DNA from: Candidatus Nomurabacteria bacterium
Lineage (GTDB): Bacteria > Patescibacteriota > Minisyncoccia > Phycocordibacterales > UBA10002
Direction of reading: 5' to 3'
Assembly: GCA_943349725.1 (NCBI GenBank)
Contig: CALQZP010000027.1
Location: forward strand, 1-12,975
DNA length: 12,975 nucleotides
The position numbers and the translations under genes are program-made. The notes under the pieces were generated by a model. It did no database searches. It had not been told where the DNA came from and saw only the letters and a program-made list of their open reading frames with translations. Positions 1-5,438 of the stretch are shown here, piece by piece (positions within the stretch are counted from its first letter, which is position 1; every line of letters begins with the position of its first letter).

Positions 1-126
1 TGCTACGCCTGCGGCACCTTTGAGATTAATTTTCCCAAGTTCCTGCTTGGTATCCTCATCGGAGAAGGTACCATCTGCGCTGTCTACATCTTTAGTGGGG
101 GACTTATTTTCAATCCTCTGGCCTAA
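1..126 (+). CDS. C-terminal end of a DedA/VTT (SNARE-associated) type membrane protein, partial
   Basis: The reading frame is open from base 1 and stops at TAA 124-126, leaving 41 residues of a gene that begins outside the window. The visible part starts CYACG, has a short polar/aromatic stretch (FEINFPKF), then a long hydrophobic helix (LLGILIGEGTICAVYIFSGG) and a short tail. A loop of the type 'P-x-F-L-L' followed by one last membrane helix resembles the end of DedA/TVP38 (VTT domain) proteins, inner-membrane proteins linked to lipid scrambling. That assignment rests on one helix and its preceding motif, so another multi-pass family is possible. No plus-strand terminator is evident behind it. 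The nearest hairpin (193-223) has its T-run on the other strand. Confidence 0.5.
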   Translation, partial: CYACGTFEINFPKFLLGILIGEGTICAVYIFSGGLIFNPLA

Positions 127-184
127 CCTAAAGGAGGGGAGGTTGAGTACTAGGTTTTCAAAGATTCAAAAAGGAGAAATTGGC

Positions 185-223
185 AAAAAAATACGGCACA
201 CTCGAGAGTATCAAGTGTGCCGT
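185..223 (-). terminator. Intrinsic terminator behind the exported-protein pair
   Basis: A perfect 10-bp stem pairs 193-202 with 214-223 around an 11-nt loop. Read on the minus strand it is followed by a run of seven T (185-191). It lies about 30 nt past the stop of the minus-strand gene ending at 252. On the plus strand the following sequence is T-poor, so it should work mainly for minus-strand transcripts. Confidence 0.8.
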
Positions 224-251
224 TTGCATTAAAGAACTTTAGTCAGGGTTT

Positions 252-1370
252 TTAGCCCTTTTCGGAGACGACGGTTCCGCCTCCCTTTTCGTTTCTCTCA
301 CCGAACGAACCATCCCGACGGCCGAAGGTCGGCCAGTCGATGATGATGTCGTAGACGCCAGTTGCAAGGTGCAACTCCGTGGGGGACTCCGGCTTGATGG
401 GGAAGTACGAGAAGCCGTTCGGGAACCGAATCCAGAAACCCTTGGCGATCTCGCCGGAGGGGTGCTCCGCGTAGAAGTAGAACAGAGCCTCCTTGGTCAG
501 TTTGACCTGAACTAACGGCGAAGCTCCGTTCTGGAACGCGCGATCGCTCTGAGGGTCACCCGAGCCGATATAGACTTTGGTCTTGTCTGTGGGAACGATG
601 ACAACGTTCCCGAAGGTCGCGACACTGGTTTCAAACGAACCGCTCTGAACGGCTTGCCGTACTCCGTCGCCAGAGTAGATGGCCGTAACCTGTGTACCGT
701 CTTCCCGCCAGTCGGTGGCAATAACCTGGACGTATTTGTTGCCAGCGAGCCACGACGGGAACATGAACGCGCCAGTTCGGCGGTCGCGCTCAAGATTCCG
801 CGTTTCAACAGTTTCGCCCCGCTCATTGAGCATGACAACTTGGATGTCATCTGCCCCCGGGACATTCAGAGGAAGCTCCCCCGATGGCCAAACCTGTACC
901 GAAATGTCTGGCGTGGGTGGTGCAAAGCTACCGTCAGCTCCTTTTACCAGAGTGAACGAAGCAAATCCCTCGAAGAGATGGCGACCTCCACTATCCTGGA
1001 ATCGGACGTACACCTGCACAGGGTCAGCCGGATTCCTGGTCTGAAAGGTGAAGGTTGGGACCTGAACCAAGGCCGCCATTTCCGCCAGGTCTGGCTGTCC
1101 AACGACGCCTGGAAGGTACGGCTTCTCGAAGTAACTCTTGCCATTCGACACAAAGCCACGCGAAGCAGTGATGACCACGACTTTCGTGACCATCTGCTTC
1201 GCATTCGAGATGAGAAGCTCGGGACTGCCAATGGGCAGGGTGGGAGGGAATCCGTCGTTCGGAACGGGGACACTTCCGCCTCCACCACCGCCGCCAGAAG
1301 GCGCGGACTGGGCGAAGAGGTTGATAGACAGGACGGACAACAACAGGAGGGACAGGATTTTCGTTTCCAT
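252..1370 (-). CDS. Exported protein of unknown function, 372 aa
   Basis: I do not recognise the family. The protein begins METK, then a hydrophobic signal-peptide core (ILSLLLLSVLSINLFAQ), then a low-complexity linker with a run of seven glycines and several prolines (about residues 22-48). The rest is polar and rich in V, T, F, Y and G with alternating hydrophobic residues, as expected for an extracytoplasmic beta-sandwich protein. I see no membrane helix after the signal, no sortase motif and no catalytic signature. The C-terminus is short and charged. The start at 1370 lies 15 nt behind the stop of the upstream 77-aa exported protein, so the two look like one transcription unit closed by the terminator at 185-223. 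The gene is visibly GC-richer than most neighbours (36 of 60 bases in 361-420; 31 of 60 in 901-960), giving long spurious open frames on both strands. Probably a cell-surface or envelope protein; role unknown. Confidence 0.8.
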   Translation of the reverse strand: METKILSLLLLSVLSINLFAQSAPSGGGGGGGSVPVPNDGFPPTLPIGSPELLISNAKQMVTKVVVITASRGFVSNGKSYFEKPYLPGVVGQPDLAEMAALVQVPTFTFQTRNPADPVQVYVRFQDSGGRHLFEGFASFTLVKGADGSFAPPTPDISVQVWPSGELPLNVPGADDIQVVMLNERGETVETRNLERDRRTGAFMFPSWLAGNKYVQVIATDWREDGTQVTAIYSGDGVRQAVQSGSFETSVATFGNVVIVPTDKTKVYIGSGDPQSDRAFQNGASPLVQVKLTKEALFYFYAEHPSGEIAKGFWIRFPNGFSYFPIKPESPTELHLATGVYDIIIDWPTFGRRDGSFGERNEKGGGTVVSEKG

Positions 1371-1385
1371 GACTTTCGTTTTGGT

Positions 1386-1619
1386 TTACTGATTTGCAGG
1401 ATTGAGGGAAGCGTTCACCACCGGGTTCACCTTGAATGAGACCCGGTAGGTTTTTTCCGTCTTCTGTTCAGCACTGACAGGCGCCGAAACAGTGGACTTT
1501 TCCGTCGTCGTGTGGGTGGCGGGTGTTTGCCCGTCGTTTTCACGATAGGCGTTGACTCTGTTGAGAGCCAGCACCCCGAGGAAGAGCATTCCAAGTAGAC
1601 CGTAACCGATTTTTTTCAT
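1386..1619 (-). CDS. Small exported or membrane-anchored protein, 77 aa
   Basis: The protein starts MKKIGYG, has a hydrophobic core (LLGMLFLGVLAL) and a possible signal-peptidase site after VNA at residue 24. The mature part is about 50 residues, Thr/Ser/Glu-rich and likely disordered, ending in a more ordered stretch (YRVSFKVNPVVNASLNP). There is no Cys after the signal, so it is not a lipoprotein. No family is recognised. It lies directly upstream of the 372-aa exported protein on the same strand, 15 nt apart, suggesting co-expression and perhaps a shared envelope structure. No Shine-Dalgarno sequence is seen before the ATG at 1619. Two small hairpins lie in the leader (1631-1644 and 1651-1664). 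Confidence 0.65.
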   Translation of the reverse strand: MKKIGYGLLGMLFLGVLALNRVNAYRENDGQTPATHTTTEKSTVSAPVSAEQKTEKTYRVSFKVNPVVNASLNPANQ

Positions 1620-1642
1620 AGTTTTTTGCGTTGTCAGAGGAC

Positions 1643-1664
1643 AAAAAACAGCCTTACATAAGGC
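1643..1664 (-). terminator. Terminator-like hairpin in the leader of the exported-protein genes
   Basis: On the minus strand a GCCTT/AAGGC stem (1651-1664) is followed after two bases by six T (1643-1648). It lies 23 nt before the ATG at 1619 and about 27 nt after the transcription start predicted from the TATAAT at 1698-1703. It may end recR transcripts arriving from upstream or act as an attenuator for the exported-protein pair. The stem is only 5-6 bp, so its strength is uncertain. Confidence 0.45.
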
Positions 1665-1697
1665 CGCCTATCTTTGTACTCCGCGAGTGGCCATATC

Positions 1698-1718
1698 ATT
1701 ATACACGTATTTTGTCAA
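1698..1718 (-). promoter_or_regulatory. Promoter elements upstream of the exported-protein genes
   Basis: On the minus strand there is a consensus -35 word TTGACA (1713-1718) and a consensus -10 word TATAAT (1698-1703), but only 9 nt separate them instead of about 17. Probably only one of the two boxes is used with a partner elsewhere. A -10 with correct spacing from TTGACA would read TATGGC, which is weak. Confidence 0.4.
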
Positions 1719-1764
1719 CCACCCCCGTAATGTATCGTGACTCTCGCGACGCCCCCGAGACATC

Positions 1765-1802
1765 ATTTAGCAATAGTGTGCTATAGCACACTATTGCTAA
1801 AT
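1765..1802. repeat. Perfect 38-bp palindrome, third member of the TAGCAATAGT palindrome family
   Basis: The sequence from 1765 to 1802 equals its own reverse complement over all 38 bases. The outer arms are ATTTAGCAATAGT and its complement; the centre reads GTGCTATAGCAC. The arms match those of the palindromes at 5394-5435 and 6047-6078, but the core differs from their CACGTG core. It lies 3 nt past the recR stop codon, mirroring the palindrome 3 nt past the PaaX-like gene. No T-run follows on either strand, so a simple intrinsic terminator is less likely than a protein-binding site or mobile repeat. Confidence 0.9.
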
Positions 1803-1805
1803 CAA

Positions 1806-2450
1806 TCAGGAAGAACGGTTTTTGAGGGCGTTTTTGAGGGTTTTGGCATCGGCATATTCAAGCTCGCTTCCGGTAGAGAGGCCTCGGCCGAGTGTACTTA
1901 TCGTAACCCCGAACGGTGTCAGAAGCGCACGAAGCTCGTCGGCCGTATGCTCGCCGTCGGGGTTTGCGGAGAGGGCGAGAATAACTTCTTTAAGAAGAGG
2001 GGACTGGATTCCAGCTTTCGCTGGAATGACAGAAGCGGGGGTGACATCTCGTGAGACACGAGATGTCAGCTCCTTAATCCGAAGTTTGTCGGCGTCTTTT
2101 CGTTCAACGAGCGCGATTGTTCCTCCGAGGACAAAATACTTTCCTTCATACGTTTTACTCTTCTCCATCGCCTCAAGGTCGGTGTCCTTGGCGACCACCA
2201 TAAGCTCTCCTGTCGCTCTACTTTTATCGGAGCAGATAGGACAGAGAGGTGCCGATGTTCGTTTTGCAAAGAAGCGGTAACAGTCGGTGCACTGTACGAT
2301 GTCGCGCTTCAGTGTAGAGATATGGTCGGTAAGTTCTTGCAGGAACGAGGGTTCTCGCGAAAGCAAGAAATAGACAAAGCGCTTGGCTTGCCGTGGACCA
2401 ATGCCGGGAAACTGTCTAAACACCTCGGCTAATTTATTGAATGTGTCCAT
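1806..2450 (-). CDS. recR: Recombination mediator protein RecR
   Basis: RecR acts with RecO (and RecF) to load RecA on single-stranded DNA at gaps. The 214-aa protein shows the family order. A helix-hairpin-helix FPGIGPRQAKRF (residues 14-25) is followed by a four-cysteine zinc finger (C54, C57, C70, C73) and a Toprim domain with YFVLGG near 105-110 and EVILAL near 155-160. It ends with STGSELEYAD and a basic tail. The usual length is about 200. The excess comes from an in-frame stretch of about 20-24 residues (about 128-151, containing VIPAKAGIQ) encoded by a palindromic repeat. The Toprim segment reads LMVVAKDTD where many RecR proteins have VVE, so the acidic residue appears to be Ala here. 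recR lies 113 nt behind dnaB on the same strand. Confidence 0.95.
   Translation of the reverse strand: MDTFNKLAEVFRQFPGIGPRQAKRFVYFLLSREPSFLQELTDHISTLKRDIVQCTDCYRFFAKRTSAPLCPICSDKSRATGELMVVAKDTDLEAMEKSKTYEGKYFVLGGTIALVERKDADKLRIKELTSRVSRDVTPASVIPAKAGIQSPLLKEVILALSANPDGEHTADELRALLTPFGVTISTLGRGLSTGSELEYADAKTLKNALKNRSS
2006..2068. repeat. Double-hairpin palindromic element inserted in frame in recR
   Basis: Two perfect hairpins lie side by side inside recR. One is ATTCCAGC/GCTGGAAT (2008-2015 with 2020-2027, loop TTTC). The other is a 12-bp stem (2042-2053 with 2057-2068, loop AGA). The first matches the widespread bacterial repeat type whose translation reads VIPAKAGIQ on one strand. The element adds codons without a stop or frameshift, between RIKEL and LLKEVILAL of RecR. 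Confidence 0.85.
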
Positions 2451-2459
2451 GATGCTTTG

Positions 2460-2557
2460 CCAATCTACTAATAGGTACCAATCTGCGAATACCTACTAAT
2501 CCGAGCTTCGGGTCTTATTCGCAGGTATTTGTAGATTGGTCGAGATTCGCAGATTGG
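2460..2557. repeat. Self-complementary repeat spacer between dnaB and recR
   Basis: This 113-nt spacer has nested perfect inverted repeats: CCAATCTGCGAAT (2478-2490) with its complement at 2545-2557 (13 bp), CCAATCTAC (2460-2468) with 2531-2539 (9 bp), and AATACCT (2488-2494) with 2523-2529 (7 bp). The centre carries a small CCGA/TCGG hairpin (2501-2510). The word CCAATCT or its complement occurs four times. The spacer has no T-run suitable for dnaB termination and no open frame. Confidence 0.8.
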
Positions 2558-2563
2558 TTTTTT

Positions 2564-3961
2564 CTAAAAGGGTTCCGCTCCTGTTTTCGCTGTCTGCTCG
2601 AAATCACTGAAGTTGCTCTTCTCCAGTGACTGGAAGGTCGCCCTCTTTTCATCAAAGTAGAGCTCCACCTTTCCTGTCGGGCCGTTACGATGCTTTTCAA
2701 TCAAGATTTCGGCAATGTTCGGTCGGTCGGAATCCTCTTTGTATTTGTCCTCACGGTGAATAAACATTACGACGTCAGCGTCTTGCTCAATAGAACCGCT
2801 ATCTCTTAGGTCCGAGAGCCTTGGGCGACCACCACGTTGTTCCACTGCGCGGGAAAGCTGGGAAAGCGCAAGCACCGGCACATCAAGCTCACGCGCCATA
2901 TGCTTCAGTGAGCGTGAGATTTCTGTTACCTGTTGCACTAAATTGTCCGAGTGGCGAGCTTGTGTCGGCGCCATGAGCTGGAGGTAGTCTACAATAATCA
3001 TCCCAAGGCCTTTTTCACTCTTAAGACGGCGCGCGACGGAACGCATCTTCAAAATGTTGTTTGCCGGCTGATCATCAATATAGATAGGTGCTTTGGAAAG
3101 GCGGTCAAGCGAGTCGCGAATCTTACCAAACTCGTCCGCGGCATTAAGCTTTCCGGTGCGTAGTTTCCAGGCATCCACTTTTGACTCCGCTGCCAGCATA
3201 CGGTCAACGAGCTGTTGTGAGCTCATTTCAAGCGAAAAGATACCGACGGGGACATTGTGATTCGTCGCAGCCATACGGGCAATATCAAGCGCAAGCGAGG
3301 TCTTTCCCATACTTGGCCTCGCCGCGAGAATAATGAGGTCTGACTTTTGGAATCCCGCAAGCTTGCTATCCAGTTCTTTGAAGCCAGTAGGAACACCACG
3401 AAGCTCGTCTCCTGACTTGTGTAGTCGGTCCAAGCGCTCCCACGCTTCACCGAGAGTGTCCTTCAGCTCTATAAACTTATGCACACCCGATCGCTGGGTG
3501 ATTTCAAAGATGCGCTTTTCCGCGCGTTCCATAAGACTTTCAAGGTCCTCCGCCTCGGAATAGCCGAGCTCGCCAAGGTACTCGGAAGCCTCAAGGAGAT
3601 TGCGCATCAAGTGTTTCTTCTGAATAATCTCGGCATAGTGCTGGAGGTTCGTGGAAGAGGGAACACTCGCGGTAAGTTCAGTGAGGTACGAGGCGCCACC
3701 TGACGCCTCAATTTCATTTTTCTCGGTGAGACGTGATGAAAGGGAAAGAAGGTCAATCGGAATGTTTTTACCTCCGAGTTCCACCATCGTTTTCCAAATC
3801 AGGCGATGCCGACCTGAATAAAATGCAGGTTCGGTAATCACATCTTGTACATCCGAAAGACCATCAGGCCGAAGCATAATGGAACCCAAAAGCGCTTTCT
3901 CCGCATCAAGGTTTTGAGGAGGGACTCGAAGTTTGGAATTTGACGAATTTTTGTCAGCCAT
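2564..3961 (-). CDS. dnaB: Replicative DNA helicase DnaB
   Basis: DnaB is the hexameric 5'-3' helicase that unwinds the replication fork and binds primase. From the ATG at 3961 the protein has 465 residues, normal for the family. The N-terminal domain (about 12-150) contains PPQNLDAEKALLGS. The RecA-like ATPase domain starts with GVPTGFKELD (about 189-198), the Walker A is RPSMGKTS (about 215-222), and the Walker B is MIIVDYLQL (about 321-329). ALSQLSRAVEQR (365-376) and SDLRDSGSIEQDAD (383-396) follow. An upstream in-frame ATG at 4162 would add 67 residues that run through a terminator hairpin, so it is rejected. The ATG at 3970 (three codons longer) is possible. The start at 3961 lies 7 nt behind a TAGAAT box, suggesting a leaderless mRNA. 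recR follows on the same strand. Confidence 0.96.
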   Translation of the reverse strand: MADKNSSNSKLRVPPQNLDAEKALLGSIMLRPDGLSDVQDVITEPAFYSGRHRLIWKTMVELGGKNIPIDLLSLSSRLTEKNEIEASGGASYLTELTASVPSSTNLQHYAEIIQKKHLMRNLLEASEYLGELGYSEAEDLESLMERAEKRIFEITQRSGVHKFIELKDTLGEAWERLDRLHKSGDELRGVPTGFKELDSKLAGFQKSDLIILAARPSMGKTSLALDIARMAATNHNVPVGIFSLEMSSQQLVDRMLAAESKVDAWKLRTGKLNAADEFGKIRDSLDRLSKAPIYIDDQPANNILKMRSVARRLKSEKGLGMIIVDYLQLMAPTQARHSDNLVQQVTEISRSLKHMARELDVPVLALSQLSRAVEQRGGRPRLSDLRDSGSIEQDADVVMFIHREDKYKEDSDRPNIAEILIEKHRNGPTGKVELYFDEKRATFQSLEKSNFSDFEQTAKTGAEPF

Positions 3962-3968
3962 AGCTCGC

Positions 3969-3999
3969 ATTCTAGCACGACCGAGAAGTGCAAGGTCAA
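3969..3999 (-). promoter_or_regulatory. Putative dnaB promoter with leaderless start
   Basis: On the minus strand TTGACC (3994-3999) and TAGAAT (3969-3974) are separated by 19 nt, slightly long. The TAGAAT ends 7 nt before the ATG at 3961, so transcription would start at or next to the start codon. No Shine-Dalgarno sequence is present. Confidence 0.5.
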
Positions 4000-4028
4000 T
4001 GCTTTTCTTGCATAAGAGGTGGGTAAGC

Positions 4029-4037
4029 TGTGGATAA
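4029..4037 (-). promoter_or_regulatory. Single DnaA-box-like 9-mer upstream of dnaB
   Basis: The minus strand reads TTATCCACA, identical to the E. coli consensus DnaA box, about 70 nt upstream of the dnaB start and overlapping the T-run of the terminator. It is a lone site, so it could be chance or a DnaA-responsive element of dnaB. Confidence 0.25.
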
Positions 4038-4067
4038 AAAATACCCGCCTTTGCGAAAAGGCGGGTA
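4036..4067 (-). terminator. Intrinsic terminator between the membrane-protein gene and dnaB
   Basis: A perfect 11-bp stem (4042-4052 with 4057-4067) closes a GCGA tetraloop and is followed on the minus strand by six T (4036-4041). It lies just downstream of the membrane-protein gene that ends at 4095 and separates it from dnaB. Confidence 0.85.
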
Positions 4068-4094
4068 CGGCGGAGTGGACAAGAAAGAGTAATT

Positions 4095-4583
4095 TCAGTG
4101 GTAGGCAAGGCTTTCAAAGCCTTCTTCTTCGGAGTTGAAGACACTTTTCCACCACACAGCAAGATTTTGGACCCATGTTATTTGTGCAATAAGCCAAATC
4201 GAGAAACCAGGGAATGCACAGAAGTACATAGGTTCGAGTTTTTTTGGGACAAGCCACCACAGAGCGGCATAGAGTAGGGTGGGCATGAGTCCTAAAAGGG
4301 TGAAGAGAACAGCACTGGATGGTCCACCCATTCCTTCCCAGAAAGTTTCCTTCCTATTGACGCCGTTACATCTCCACATACACACGATAAGGAACAAAGA
4401 AAACTGAGCAACAATCCAGGTACTACCACCTCCTATAATAATGATAATCATCCATATAGGTGTTTTGGGAATGCACAACCACATTAAGATGTATGCAATG
4501 CTTGGTGTTAACGCTAGAGCAACCGAAATAAGTATGCCGATCAAAAGACCGGCTCCATAGAGAAAGGTCATTTTTGTTTTCAT
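4095..4583 (-). CDS. Integral membrane protein with a twofold internal repeat, 162 aa
   Basis: No family is recognised. From the ATG at 4583 the protein starts MKTKMTF and has about four to five hydrophobic segments: about 6-26, 28-50, 55-70, 92-112 and 120-145. An ungapped self-alignment at an offset of 74 residues puts residues 24-70 on 98-144. It pairs L25/L99, P27/P101, Y31/Y105, W35/W109, P39-K40/P113-K114, G52/G126, S54/S128, W56/W130, A59-Q60/A133-Q134 and W70/W144. So two copies of one two-helix module are joined by a polar linker (about 71-90, RCNGVNRKETFWEG). The C-terminal tail is acidic. A longer frame from 4700 overlaps the promoter region of the divergent nucleotidyltransferase and is less likely; the ATG at 4571 is an alternative. 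The gene is AT-rich (21 G/C of 60 in 4441-4500). It is closed by the terminator at 4036-4067. Confidence 0.75.
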   Translation of the reverse strand: MKTKMTFLYGAGLLIGILISVALALTPSIAYILMWLCIPKTPIWMIIIIIGGGSTWIVAQFSLFLIVCMWRCNGVNRKETFWEGMGGPSSAVLFTLLGLMPTLLYAALWWLVPKKLEPMYFCAFPGFSIWLIAQITWVQNLAVWWKSVFNSEEEGFESLAYH

Positions 4584-4679
4584 TCTGTAAGTAAGATTGC
4601 TCCGTAATTTCCAATTCGTCAAGATAGTTATGCGAATGACAACTGCATCGTGTGGGTAATAAAGTTGCCAACTATAAGT

Positions 4680-4690
4680 TATAATGGAGA
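4680..4690 (+). promoter_or_regulatory. -10 box and possible ribosome-binding site of the nucleotidyltransferase gene
   Basis: A consensus TATAAT (4680-4685) is followed at once by GGAGA (4686-4690) and the ATG at 4695. If the TATAAT is the -10 box, transcription would start near 4692 and the purine run would not be transcribed, leaving an almost leaderless mRNA. A TTGCCA lies only 9 nt upstream (4665-4670), too close for a normal -35. Confidence 0.5.
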
Positions 4691-4694
4691 ACGT

Positions 4695-5372
4695 ATGCAA
4701 GCCGTTATATTAGCCGCAGGACTGGGGACACGAATGCGTCCCCTGACACACACCACTGCAAAACCGCTTCTTAAAACAGGGAAGCGCGCGCTTTTGGACT
4801 ACACCTTTGACGCGCTACCCGAGGAGATTGATGAGGTGATTGTGGTCGTTGGCTACCTTGGTGAGCAGATACGAAAATACCTCGGTGAAGACTTTAGGGG
4901 TCTGAAAGTACACTACGTTGTTCAGGAAAAGCTGGAAGGCACTGCAAAAGCGCTTTGGGAGGCGAAGCCTCTGCTCACTGGAAAATTCTTGGTGCTTATG
5001 GCCGACGATATCTATGCGCGAGAAGACATCAGAAAATGTCTAAAACACGACTACGCGATACTCGTGATGCGCTCAACCGAGCAGGGTCCGGGAGGCAAGG
5101 TGAAGCTTGATGAGAAGAACCAGCTCGTGAGCGTGGAGGAAGGGAAGTCGCATCCCGCGGGAACGCTTATCAGCACCAACGTTTTTGTGCTGACCCCAGA
5201 ACTCTTTACCTACGAGCCGGTCAAACTGACCGACAGGGAAGGTGAGTGGGGACTTCCCCAAACGGTAGTGGAGTTATCCAAAGATTATTCGGTCGCGGTG
5301 GTGGAAGCCACCCGCTGGATAAAAATCACCACCCCCGAAGACCTAAAGCTGGCCGAACAGATTTTGACATAA
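4695..5372 (+). CDS. Sugar-phosphate nucleotidyltransferase (GlmU/RmlA-type NTP-transferase domain)
   Basis: The 225-aa protein is a stand-alone nucleotidyltransferase domain that would join an NTP to a sugar 1-phosphate to give an NDP-sugar for surface polysaccharide or cell-wall precursors. The N-terminus is the nucleotide-binding signature VILAAGLGTRMRPLT (4-18), followed by KPLL (23-26). EGTAKAL (81-87) and the probable metal-binding aspartates in LMADDIY (101-107) follow. Near the end is ATRWIKITTPEDLKLAE, the usual closing helix of the domain. It lacks the left-handed beta-helix acetyltransferase half of GlmU, and the sugar and base specificity cannot be read from sequence alone. I chose the ATG at 4695 because the signature begins three residues later. 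An upstream GTG at 4650 would only add residues across the promoter. It is transcribed divergently from the membrane-protein gene at 4583. Confidence 0.88.
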   Translation: MQAVILAAGLGTRMRPLTHTTAKPLLKTGKRALLDYTFDALPEEIDEVIVVVGYLGEQIRKYLGEDFRGLKVHYVVQEKLEGTAKALWEAKPLLTGKFLVLMADDIYAREDIRKCLKHDYAILVMRSTEQGPGGKVKLDEKNQLVSVEEGKSHPAGTLISTNVFVLTPELFTYEPVKLTDREGEWGLPQTVVELSKDYSVAVVEATRWIKITTPEDLKLAEQILT

Positions 5373-5393
5373 AAGCTTGCGAAGCCTTCGCAT

Positions 5394-5435
5394 CAATTTA
5401 GCAATAGTATACACGTGTACACTATTGCTAAATTG
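5394..5435. repeat. Near-perfect 42-bp palindrome just behind the PaaX-like gene
   Basis: The 42-bp block is a palindrome with one mismatched pair out of 21. The arms are CAATTTAGCAATAGT and its complement, the core is ACACGTGT. It begins 3 nt past the stop codon of the PaaX-like gene (minus strand) and ends about 20 nt past the stop of the nucleotidyltransferase gene. The core and arms are shared with the palindrome over the PaaX-like start at 6047-6078. A separate short hairpin (TGCGAA/TTCGCA, 5378-5392) precedes it. Confidence 0.9.
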
Positions 5436-5438
5436 GGA

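Noticed and set aside
142..232. Short frame from a TTG behind a strong AGGAGGGGAGG run
   Set aside because: Thirty codons without recognisable features that run through the terminator stem. The purine run alone is not enough.
654..1439. Long plus-strand open frame (261 codons) opposite the exported protein
   Set aside because: It is antisense to a gene with a clear signal peptide, has a low-complexity basic composition and no start signal. It results from the higher GC content of that gene.
1664..1757. Thirty-codon minus-strand frame starting just after the solo palindrome
   Set aside because: It contains the promoter boxes of the exported-protein genes and has no start signal or recognisable sequence.
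3962..4162. N-terminal extension of DnaB to an ATG at 4162
   Set aside because: The extension would run through the terminator hairpin at 4036-4067 and into the upstream gene, and DnaB homology begins near the ATG at 3961.
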